A stretch of DNA of 64,000 nucleotides from Candidatus Woesearchaeota archaeon (GTDB lineage Archaea > Nanobdellota > Nanobdellia > Woesearchaeales > UBA9642), in the NCBI GenBank assembly GCA_003599145.1, contig QZIT01000005.1, forward strand, positions 191,961-255,960, read 5' to 3'. The position numbers were made by a program, and so were the translations under genes. Of this stretch, positions 37,210 through 45,712 are shown piece after piece. The first letter of the stretch is position 1, and each line of letters starts with the position of its first letter. Under the pieces are notes generated by a model. It was not told the origin of the DNA, did not search any database, and saw only the letters and a program-made list of their open reading frames with translations.

Positions 37210-38901
37210 ATGGAAAAAGCAGAGTTAGTTGCAAAGCAAATCGTTGAAATAGCCAATACGCTAGACGATTTAGACGAACAGAAATTAAACACCATAAAAA
37301 AGAAAGTTGCAAAAGAGCATCACTTTAAAGATATTTTAACCAATATCCAGATTCTTACGCATATTGACAATAAAGACATGCAAAAATACAAGTTTCTGAT
37401 AACCAAGCCAACAAGAACTATTTCAGGAGTTGCAGTCATAGCAATCATGGCCATGCCCTTAAACTGTCCTCATGGCAGATGTACGTATTGCCCTGGCGGT
37501 TTAAACAGCTACTTTGGCAGTGTCCCTCAATCCTATACAGGAAAGGAACCTGCAACCATGAGAGCCATACGAAACAGTTATGACCCTTATCTGCAAATCA
37601 TGAACAGGCTTGAGCAGTATGTCATTATCGGACAAGTACCTGAAAAAGTTGAATTGATTTTAATGGGAGGTACGTTTCCTGCATATCCAAAAAAATACAG
37701 GGATGAGTTTATTTACCAGTGCTTTAAGGCAATGAATGACTTCAGCAGATTATTTTATCAGGACACTTTAAACATCACTGCGTTCAAGGAATTTTTTGAA
37801 TTGCCTGGCAATGTTGACAATAAAGAAAGAACAGAAAAAATAAATAAAAAATTGCTGGAAATAAAAAATGAAAATAGCAAAACCCTGCAGGAAGAGCAAA
37901 CTATCAACGAAACGTCAAAAATAAAATGCATCGGCTTAACTATAGAAACCAAGCCTGATTGGGGAAAAGACAAAATAGGCAGTGAATTATTAGAGTATGG
38001 CTGTACAAGAATTGAATTAGGCATACAAACTGTTTATGATGAAGTGCTAGAGCAAATACATCGAGGCCATACCATACAGGACACTATTGACTCTGTAAGA
38101 ATGTTAAAAGATTTGGGGTTTAAACTAAACTTTCACATGATGCCAGGGCTTCCCGGAATTTCAAAGGAAAAAGATATTGCAGGATTAAAGGAAATTTTTA
38201 ACAACCCTAACTACCGTCCAGATATGTTAAAAGTCTACCCAACCATGGTATTTCCGGGTACACCGCTACAAAAAGATTTTGAAGATGGCAAGTTCATTCC
38301 ATTAACAACAGAGCAGGCAGCAGACATCATTACTGAGTTTAAACAGATAGTTCCCCGCTACTGCAGAATCATGAGAGTGCAGAGAGACATTCCTACTATT
38401 TTAGGAAAAGGCGTAACCAGAAACAACTTAAGGCAATACATAGAGCAGTTGATGAAAGAAAAAGGCTACACCTGTAATTGCATCAGATGCAGGGAAATAA
38501 AGCAAAATAAAATTCAAGGAAATCCAGAATTTGAAATTATTGAATACAATGCATCTGAGGGAAAAGAGTTCTTTATCAGTTTAAAAGATGACAATGACAA
38601 ATTATTAGGATTTTGCAGGCTCAGATTTCCTTCAGAACTGTTAAGAAAAGAAATAACCAACGATAGCGCGTTAATCAGAGAATTGCACGTGTATGGTTCA
38701 GCAGTTTCTGTAGGCAAAAAAGAAAGCGAAAAAGCCCAGCATAAAGGCTTTGGGACACAGTTAATGGAAAAAGCAGAGGAAATTGCAAAGCAGCATAAAA
38801 AAAATAAAATGATTGTTATTTCAGGCGTTGGCGTCAGAGGCTATTACAGAAAATTAGGCTATGCACTAGAAGGACCCTATATGGTTAAAGCATTAAATTA
38901 A
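37210..38901 (+). CDS. elp3: Elp3 (radical SAM + GNAT) tRNA uridine-34 modification enzyme
   Basis: 'CPHGRCTYCPGG', 'GLTIETKPDW', 'KLNFHMMPGLPG', C-terminal GNAT 'GFGTQLMEKAEEIAKQH...GVGVRGYYRKLGY'. Confidence 0.96.
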   Translation: MEKAELVAKQIVEIANTLDDLDEQKLNTIKKKVAKEHHFKDILTNIQILTHIDNKDMQKYKFLITKPTRTISGVAVIAIMAMPLNCPHGRCTYCPGGLNSYFGSVPQSYTGKEPATMRAIRNSYDPYLQIMNRLEQYVIIGQVPEKVELILMGGTFPAYPKKYRDEFIYQCFKAMNDFSRLFYQDTLNITAFKEFFELPGNVDNKERTEKINKKLLEIKNENSKTLQEEQTINETSKIKCIGLTIETKPDWGKDKIGSELLEYGCTRIELGIQTVYDEVLEQIHRGHTIQDTIDSVRMLKDLGFKLNFHMMPGLPGISKEKDIAGLKEIFNNPNYRPDMLKVYPTMVFPGTPLQKDFEDGKFIPLTTEQAADIITEFKQIVPRYCRIMRVQRDIPTILGKGVTRNNLRQYIEQLMKEKGYTCNCIRCREIKQNKIQGNPEFEIIEYNASEGKEFFISLKDDNDKLLGFCRLRFPSELLRKEITNDSALIRELHVYGSAVSVGKKESEKAQHKGFGTQLMEKAEEIAKQHKKNKMIVISGVGVRGYYRKLGYALEGPYMVKALN

Positions 38902-39399
38902 TTGTCGTTCTACTGTCTTAACTCCTGTTCTATCTTCAAGGGCGATGAAGCGCTGCGATTGAACTTTATAGCCGAAATTATTATTTTGAAAATGCTCACT
39001 TAAGTCAGAAAAGGGATTTCCATAGACGAGAACTCCTGTCAGCACTGCATTAAATGCATTTCTTGCATCTTCAGGGCTTTTTTTCAGCTGCGCATAGGGA
39101 ATAAAGTACATATCCAAGACGGGTTTTTCTCCATTCAATTGCAATGGAGGAACTTCATTGGTATGCAACAGCAAGGGAATTTTATAATCAACATACGGAA
39201 TGCAGATGTCAGAACCTTCAAAAACAAGACCTTTAGGCGTTTCTGCCATGACAGGATGCAAACCCAAAACAACCAAATCTATTGAACCTTTTGGCTTTAC
39301 AACGACGCGTGTTCTTGGATGAATTCTCCGTGCATGATGCTCTAATTGATGCAAAAAGAAATCAGTATCTGCAGTGTCAATGAAGAGTATGGTTTTCAT
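38893..39399 (-). CDS. hypothetical protein
   Basis: ORF only; no secure family. Confidence 0.55.
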   Translation of the reverse strand: MKTILFIDTADTDFFLHQLEHHARRIHPRTRVVVKPKGSIDLVVLGLHPVMAETPKGLVFEGSDICIPYVDYKIPLLLHTNEVPPLQLNGEKPVLDMYFIPYAQLKKSPEDARNAFNAVLTGVLVYGNPFSDLSEHFQNNNFGYKVQSQRFIALEDRTGVKTVERQLI

Positions 39400-39466
39400 A
39401 AAGGAGGGAAACGCGAGCGGTTTATAAATCCATCACTTTTTTATACTCCCTCTTATTCATGAAATC

Positions 39467-40408
39467 ATGCTTGAAAAAATACCGCAGAAAATAGACATCA
39501 AGGAAAAGTTTGAAAAGCATTACAAAAACATGCTCGGCAATGATTACGACGAGTTCATGGAATATTCTTTATCCTACATCAGAAAAGCCATCAGAGTCAA
39601 CACCTTAAAAGTTTCTGTAGAGGAACTAAAAAAACGTCTGGAAAAAAACTGGAAATTGACTCCCATTCCTTGGTGCAAGGAAGGTTTTTGGATAGAGTAC
39701 AGAAATGAAAAAAGATTTGACATAGGAAATTTATTAGAGCACCATTTAGGATATATCTACATTCAGGAAGCTGCATCGATGATACCTCCTGTTGTTTTGC
39801 AGCCAGAAAAAAATGAAACCATCCTTGATATGTGCAGCGCTCCAGGGAGCAAAGCTACCCAGATAAGTGCCCTGATGGAAAATACAGGACTATTGGTATG
39901 CAATGATGTTAAAGGAGACAGATTAAAGGCACTGGGCATAAATCTGCAGAAAGCAGGCTGCACGAATACAGTAATAACGTTAATGCCTGGAGAAAGAATC
40001 AACATGGAGTTTGACAGGATTCTTGTCGATGCACCATGCAGCGGCATGGGAACCATCAGAAAAAGCTTAAAAACATTAAAAATGTGGAACATGAATTTAG
40101 TTGAACGATTAACGAGAACGCAAAAATATTTAATTGACAGTGCGTTTAGAAATCTCAAAAAAGATGGAGTTCTCGTCTATAGCACGTGTACGTTAGAACC
40201 TTTGGAAAACGAAGGCATTGTCAGCTTCTTATTGGAAAAATATGACAATGCAAAACTTGAAGAAATAAAACTGCCTATCAAAAGACAAATCCCCATCAGT
40301 TCATTCAAGGAAAAGCAATTTCACCCCGACGTGAAAAAATGTTTGAGAATTCATCCGAATGACAATGACACGGAAGGGTTTTTTGTTGCAAGGATAAGAA
40401 AAGATTAG
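39467..40408 (+). CDS. NOL1/NOP2/Sun family RNA cytosine-C5 methyltransferase
   Basis: 'YIQEAASMIPPVVLQPEKNETILDMCSAPGSKATQ', 'DAPCSGMGT', 'YSTCTLEPLENEG'. Confidence 0.95.
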   Translation: MLEKIPQKIDIKEKFEKHYKNMLGNDYDEFMEYSLSYIRKAIRVNTLKVSVEELKKRLEKNWKLTPIPWCKEGFWIEYRNEKRFDIGNLLEHHLGYIYIQEAASMIPPVVLQPEKNETILDMCSAPGSKATQISALMENTGLLVCNDVKGDRLKALGINLQKAGCTNTVITLMPGERINMEFDRILVDAPCSGMGTIRKSLKTLKMWNMNLVERLTRTQKYLIDSAFRNLKKDGVLVYSTCTLEPLENEGIVSFLLEKYDNAKLEEIKLPIKRQIPISSFKEKQFHPDVKKCLRIHPNDNDTEGFFVARIRKD

Positions 40409-40677
40409 TAAGCGTCATCGTGATGGTTGATATCTAAAAAGCAAATAAGGTTTTCTTCTTTGTTAACTTTAAACGTGAGAACAAAGTGCTTATCAATATG
40501 AACGTGCTTGAAGTGGCTTAAACCATGGCGAAGATTTTTATAATGCTCAATGGTTTCTGCATCATTATTGATAATTTGTTTTATTTTTTTATTGATAATA
40601 CATGCAAGTTTAGGATATTTTTTCGAAAGCTTTCTTAATTTTATTTTCAATTCGTCGCTTAATTGAACAGCAAACAT
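40405..40677 (-). CDS. RelE/YafQ-like toxin
   Basis: 'FAVQLSDELKIKLRKLSKKYPKLACIINKKIKQIINNDAETIEHYKNLRHGLSHFKHVHIDKHFVLTFKV'; directly downstream of antitoxin. Confidence 0.75.
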   Translation of the reverse strand: MFAVQLSDELKIKLRKLSKKYPKLACIINKKIKQIINNDAETIEHYKNLRHGLSHFKHVHIDKHFVLTFKVNKEENLICFLDINHHDDAY

Positions 40678-40678
40678 G

Positions 40679-40951
40679 TTACAAACCACACAGCTTATCC
40701 AGTTCTTCCAAAGTCATGGTTTTATTGCCATACTTTTTCATATGCTTAGCGTCTATTGCAAGTATTTTCTTAACATAAGCATCCGTTGGCTCAGTGTCGA
40801 TAAAGTCATCTGCAGCAAGCTCTATCAGCTTATTAATGGCTTCTGATTTGTCTTTTAAGCCATATTGTGCCTTGACCACATTCAGCACTTTATTAGAAGG
40901 TTCTGTCAGCTGTATTCTCGCGGATATGATTTTACGTTTTGTGTATTTCAT
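40679..40951 (-). CDS. DUF2683-like antitoxin
   Basis: 'ARIQLTEPSNKVLNVVKAQYGLKDKSEAINKLIELAADDFI'. Confidence 0.7.
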   Translation of the reverse strand: MKYTKRKIISARIQLTEPSNKVLNVVKAQYGLKDKSEAINKLIELAADDFIDTEPTDAYVKKILAIDAKHMKKYGNKTMTLEELDKLCGL

Positions 40952-41074
40952 ATGCACATAAAATGCACATGTTTATTTAAATGTTTTGATTGAGTATAGA
41001 CGAGCTTATTAATAAAAGTATCTGCAATATATCCGCAAATATTACGTCAAGAATAGTACATGCATACGCTTACA

Positions 41075-41578
41075 TCAACCTAATGCCTTAACAATCGTTT
41101 CTCCAAACTTCGTTGCAGCTTTTGGGCCATCTGCAGTGATGAATTTTCCGTCGACAACGACGTCCTGCTCAAGCACTTTTGCGCCGTTTGCCTTCAAATT
41201 TTCCTTTTGGTCAGGCGTACAGGTTGCTTTTTTTCCTTTCAACAAGCCAGCATTTGCAAGAATGGAAGGGGCAGCACAAATAGCGCCAACAATTTTTTTT
41301 TGCTGCACAAATGAATTTGCAACAGCGTGGGCAACAGGGTCGTCAAAATAAACATGAGCTCCTCTTCCACCCACAAAAACAACAGCGTCGTATTGGGAAA
41401 CAACAACGTCATGCAATGAATTATCGACGTTAACTTTGACTCCTAACTTGCTCACGGCAACGCCTTTTTTTTGAGAAGCAACGGTAATCAGAAAGTTTTT
41501 CTTTTCAAATATTTGTTTGGGCTCAAAGAATTCCTCGTCTCTAAATCGTTCCTGTGCTATGACCATCAGCAGTTTCAT
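41075..41578 (-). CDS. DJ-1/PfpI family protein
   Basis: 'MKLLMVIAQERFRDEEFFEPKQIFE...YDAVVFVGGRGAHVYFDDP...KIVGAICAAPSILANAGLLKGKKATCTPD'. Confidence 0.92.
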   Translation of the reverse strand: MKLLMVIAQERFRDEEFFEPKQIFEKKNFLITVASQKKGVAVSKLGVKVNVDNSLHDVVVSQYDAVVFVGGRGAHVYFDDPVAHAVANSFVQQKKIVGAICAAPSILANAGLLKGKKATCTPDQKENLKANGAKVLEQDVVVDGKFITADGPKAATKFGETIVKALG

Positions 41579-44500
41579 GACTCCCCCCTTCCAGCTTATT
41601 CGCATCAATGGTTTCCTGCACCACTCTATCGACGATATCCTCATGCCATCCTACGCTACAAAGTGATTTTTTAATATCATCTTTAGGCACGCCTTTATCC
41701 AGTTCAACTTCGACGTATTGCCTTAATTCACCCAGCTTCTCGTCAATCATGCCTGTTTTTTCCTTTGCAATCACGTGCTTTGCCCTGTAGTAGAAAAACC
41801 CTCCCATGCCTATCAGCAAGAGCATAATAATGCCGACATAGATGAACAAATTGAACCCATTATTTCCTTTTTCCAAAACATCTTCAAGAGATTCATCAGT
41901 AAATTCATCAGGAGAATCTGGAATAACCACATCAGGCTGCTGCTCTTCAAGAACAATCTGCTCTTTTAAGGCAGTAACTGCAAACGTTCCCAGTTGCGTT
42001 ACCGGCACAGAGTAATAGACGTAGGAAGAATCTTCTTTCGTTTTTGTTAAAGGAAGTATTTTCCAGTTAGTGAGTTTTTGTTTTATGGCTAAAGAATCAG
42101 CATCTGCGTTTTGCTCGCTCAGCCAGTCTTTGCTTATTTTAAAGTCGATAGTGCCTAAAGAAATATTGAGCGTTCCATTCAGGAAAAACCCTCCATAAAT
42201 TAATTCAGCGTCAATTTCTGGCTGTACTTTTCTTAAGGTTACATTTATATTCTTCGTCGCATTATACGTTACCGTTGCCTTGTATAAATATTCATTAAAC
42301 TCAAAAATGCTTGTTCTTATTGTTGCTTTTGGTGGTGCTCCAGCACCGCCACCGCCTCCTCCTCCACCACCGCCTTCATTTTGTTCACACTGACCACAAT
42401 CAGCAGAACAGCTATTGCAGTCTTCTCCATTATTGCAGGATAAATCCCCGCAAAAAGGCGCAGGAGGTTCTATGATAGTTATATTGTTGCTTGCTCCCCA
42501 ACCAGAGTAATCTACTCCGTCATATACATTCAGCGCGCAAGTCCACGTATCATTTGCAGTAAGGTTTATTTTATCCAGCGTTGTGCTGAAAAGCGTTCCA
42601 GAAGAGTAGTTGTTCCAAGCAAAGGCAACATACTGCACCACAACTCCGTTTACCCAATTAATATTAACATTCAGCAAGTCTCCATCAGCATCGGTCAAAA
42701 CAGCGCTGCAGTTTAAATCGCTTGCCGTAGTGTTGCTTCCATCTAGAGAAACCATCGTAATAACAGGAACATCAGGAGGCGAATTTCCAGGGTTTGGAAT
42801 AAGGGTTATGGTAGCAACGGAATTATTCGTAAAGTTAAAGGAAACAGATGCAGGAATATATCCTGATTTAGAAACATTAAAAGTATAATTGGTTTTATAC
42901 TGCCTTCCTGATGAAGTTATTGCATACTCAGTTACATTTTGCCTTGCTATAAACCCTGTTGGCTGTGTTAAAGCCGAAAATGCAAGTCCATCAGTAACAT
43001 CATATCCTGTAACCGTTGCCTGATCAATATCTGCTGTTGCATTTTGCACATGGACATCAACATACCATTGTACATTAAGTGTTCCATCAGTAACTGCAGC
43101 AGAGCCATAGGTTGTATTTAATAAAGTATTTATCAAGTTAGAACCGTGACTCACCCCTGATGTTAAAACAGAATCAATAACTTTATTATCATTTGCAGGA
43201 GACTGGAAATCAAACGCATAGGTTCCTGAAGTTACGGAAATATTGTTAAATGTGTTATTAACGCCAAAAACAGCAAAGCCGATGCCTGAAGGCGAAAGTG
43301 TATTATGCCTTATCACGTTTCGAGTGGCAATATCATAGAGAATAACCGTGCCAAAAGGATCTCCAGAGGTAAATGCATTATACTGCACAATATTTCCAGA
43401 AGCTGGACTTATCGTTCCTATATGCAAAGCAGTATTGATGCCTGCATTGAATGTATTAAATTGCACAAGGTTATTGTTTGCTTCAAGTTCCAAAGAACCA
43501 TTGACAAAGGTATTATAAGAAATAGTATTATCAGCTCTTTCAACAGTAATCGTATCGAGGAAGATGTAATTTGAACTAACCGTATTATTTGCAGAAAACA
43601 GTCTGATTGCCCTATTTCCGATGCTATCATTAAAGGTGTTGTTTGCAATAAGATTATTGACAGCACCCGCTGAAAAAGTCTCTATTCCTGTATCATCAGA
43701 GAAAAAAATCTGGTTTCCAGTAACGGTATTATTTACTGATGCCAAGGTTATTGCCTTATTGTTGCCTGTAAATATATTGTTTTTTATAAGAGAATTTGAG
43801 GCATAAACAATCAATCCATAATATGTAGGTGAAATAATGCTCCATCCTGCTCCTGTTAACGCTGAGCCTTCCATAGAAAATGTGCTTCCTGCATCAGCCG
43901 TAAAAAAGAACCTATTTCCATTAGTTGAGTTAATAACCGATGCAGAAACATTCAACGCTCCTCCTGAAAAAACACGAATGCCTGCATTGCCGTTTGCAGT
44001 TCCATTAATCAAAAGGGTAATATTAGAAAAAATCAAACTTCCTCCTGAAACAACATTCAAATCCTGGTCAGGATTGAGCGTTATAGTCATATCAGAGCAC
44101 GTAACTACAGAAGAAATATTCCAATCTCCTGCAGATGGCAAACAAGGATTTGAAGAAGCGTTTTCATCAAGCGTAATGACAAGCGTCGTTGGAGCAGTCA
44201 GATTTATAGTTGTAGTATAATTCGCATAACCTGTTTTAGATGCATTGACGGTGATAAGCGTTTTATAATATTTGGCGGTAACATTTTGCATATATTCAGT
44301 AACATTTTGTTGAACAATAAATCCTGTTGGCTGAGTAAGCTGGGAAAAAATAAGATTGTTTTGATTATCATAAACATTAACCGTTGCCTGATCAATATCA
44401 GAGCCAGTGCTGTTGCGCACATAGACATCAAGATACCACTGAACTAGCAAATGTTCATTTCCATCTTGAAAAGTAACTTCTGATTGACTGAAGCTGACAT

Positions 44501-45677
44501 TGATAAAAGTAGTATTTCCTCCTGGACCATAAAAATGCGCGTCGTTTTGGCTGTTATTTTCTAAACGGGTATCGATAATTTTATTGTTAAAAGAATTAGT
44601 AGTAACAATGCTCTCGTTATTATTAAAAAGAACATTGTTTTTAACAAGAGTATCATTGACGTTCGTAGTCAAGAGAATACCCATCTGCAGATTGTCATAG
44701 ACAGTATTTTTCTCAATGCGATTGCCAACAGAATCCTCATAGACATTAAACCCGTCCCTATAATTTCCATAAGCAACATTATCTATAAACACATTATAAT
44801 CACTGCCTGTTCTCACATAAAATCCGTCTAACGCGTTATTAAAAACAGTATTGTTGAAAAAAGAGTTTCTATCAGAGCCTGATGAAGTACCAGAGAGTGC
44901 AATGCCGTGCTGGCCATTTTGAAAAACAAGATTTCCCCAAATGCTATTGTTTTCGTTCGGACTTCCTGAAAAATAGATGCCTGAATAGGTATTATTATAG
45001 ACGGTGTTGTTAATAATGGAATTATTATGCGCATTTCCTGCAAAGTATATGCCGTGAAATGTTCCTGTTTTTCCCGCATTATACACCGTATTGCCAAAAA
45101 ACCTGCTGTTGTCTGTTCCCGCTGCATTAATGCCCATCTGCTGAATCTCTCTAAAGGTATTATTAAAGAGATAATTATTATCTCCATTAAGGACTATTCC
45201 TGTGTAGGCATTACTCACGGTATTTCCGCTTAAAAACACAGGAGAATTAACAACTAATCCGTGATTTGCCGCACTCCATCCTGTATTGTTCAGAAAACTA
45301 TCTGTCATGGAAAGGCTTCCTGTAACTAAAAAGAAAATTTTTGTAGAAACCGTATCTATACTGCTTTGGGATATATTCAGTATTCCTCCACTGGCAACCG
45401 TGATTCCTGAAGCTCCATCAACTGTGCCGTTAAGCCATAGGGTAGTATTCATTAAGCGCAAATAACCGCCATTATTAACAACAACATCTGCATCAGTTGG
45501 CAGGTAAATAACTTCATCAGTTACATTGCATTCTGCGGTGATAATCCAGTCTCCTGAACCAGGAGCAGCACAGCTTATGGGATCATAGGATTTACCGACT
45601 AAATCTTCCTGAGAACAGCCATACATAAACAACACTAAGAAAACCAGTAAAAAAGGAATATTCCTCAAACCCACCAT
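41541..45677 (-). CDS. giant surface protein: lipobox, duplicated beta-helix (NosD-like) domain, poly-Gly hinge, PGF-pre-PGF domain, TM, cytoplasmic tail
   Basis: 'VFLVLFMYGC' lipobox-like; many N-rich right-handed beta-helix repeats; CGDLSCNNGEDCNSCSADCGQC-GGGGGGGGGG; TM 'LFIYVGIIMLLLIGMGGFFYYRA'. Confidence 0.85.
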   Translation of the reverse strand: MVGLRNIPFLLVFLVLFMYGCSQEDLVGKSYDPISCAAPGSGDWIITAECNVTDEVIYLPTDADVVVNNGGYLRLMNTTLWLNGTVDGASGITVASGGILNISQSSIDTVSTKIFFLVTGSLSMTDSFLNNTGWSAANHGLVVNSPVFLSGNTVSNAYTGIVLNGDNNYLFNNTFREIQQMGINAAGTDNSRFFGNTVYNAGKTGTFHGIYFAGNAHNNSIINNTVYNNTYSGIYFSGSPNENNSIWGNLVFQNGQHGIALSGTSSGSDRNSFFNNTVFNNALDGFYVRTGSDYNVFIDNVAYGNYRDGFNVYEDSVGNRIEKNTVYDNLQMGILLTTNVNDTLVKNNVLFNNNESIVTTNSFNNKIIDTRLENNSQNDAHFYGPGGNTTFINVSFSQSEVTFQDGNEHLLVQWYLDVYVRNSTGSDIDQATVNVYDNQNNLIFSQLTQPTGFIVQQNVTEYMQNVTAKYYKTLITVNASKTGYANYTTTINLTAPTTLVITLDENASSNPCLPSAGDWNISSVVTCSDMTITLNPDQDLNVVSGGSLIFSNITLLINGTANGNAGIRVFSGGALNVSASVINSTNGNRFFFTADAGSTFSMEGSALTGAGWSIISPTYYGLIVYASNSLIKNNIFTGNNKAITLASVNNTVTGNQIFFSDDTGIETFSAGAVNNLIANNTFNDSIGNRAIRLFSANNTVSSNYIFLDTITVERADNTISYNTFVNGSLELEANNNLVQFNTFNAGINTALHIGTISPASGNIVQYNAFTSGDPFGTVILYDIATRNVIRHNTLSPSGIGFAVFGVNNTFNNISVTSGTYAFDFQSPANDNKVIDSVLTSGVSHGSNLINTLLNTTYGSAAVTDGTLNVQWYVDVHVQNATADIDQATVTGYDVTDGLAFSALTQPTGFIARQNVTEYAITSSGRQYKTNYTFNVSKSGYIPASVSFNFTNNSVATITLIPNPGNSPPDVPVITMVSLDGSNTTASDLNCSAVLTDADGDLLNVNINWVNGVVVQYVAFAWNNYSSGTLFSTTLDKINLTANDTWTCALNVYDGVDYSGWGASNNITIIEPPAPFCGDLSCNNGEDCNSCSADCGQCEQNEGGGGGGGGGGAGAPPKATIRTSIFEFNEYLYKATVTYNATKNINVTLRKVQPEIDAELIYGGFFLNGTLNISLGTIDFKISKDWLSEQNADADSLAIKQKLTNWKILPLTKTKEDSSYVYYSVPVTQLGTFAVTALKEQIVLEEQQPDVVIPDSPDEFTDESLEDVLEKGNNGFNLFIYVGIIMLLLIGMGGFFYYRAKHVIAKEKTGMIDEKLGELRQYVEVELDKGVPKDDIKKSLCSVGWHEDIVDRVVQETIDANKLEGGSHETADGHSTGTI
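42321..42419. repeat. 99-bp perfect direct repeat, copy 1 (poly-Gly/Cys hinge coding region)
   Basis: Identical base for base to 46439-46537. Confidence 0.95.
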
Positions 45678-45712
45678 GCAGATTTAAGTACATTAATCAT
45701 TTATAAATCTTT

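Noticed and set aside
42350-42375. GGC/CCT repeats as a possible microsatellite or CRISPR-like repeat
   Set aside because: They encode the poly-Gly hinge in frame in all three paralogs; no spacer structure.
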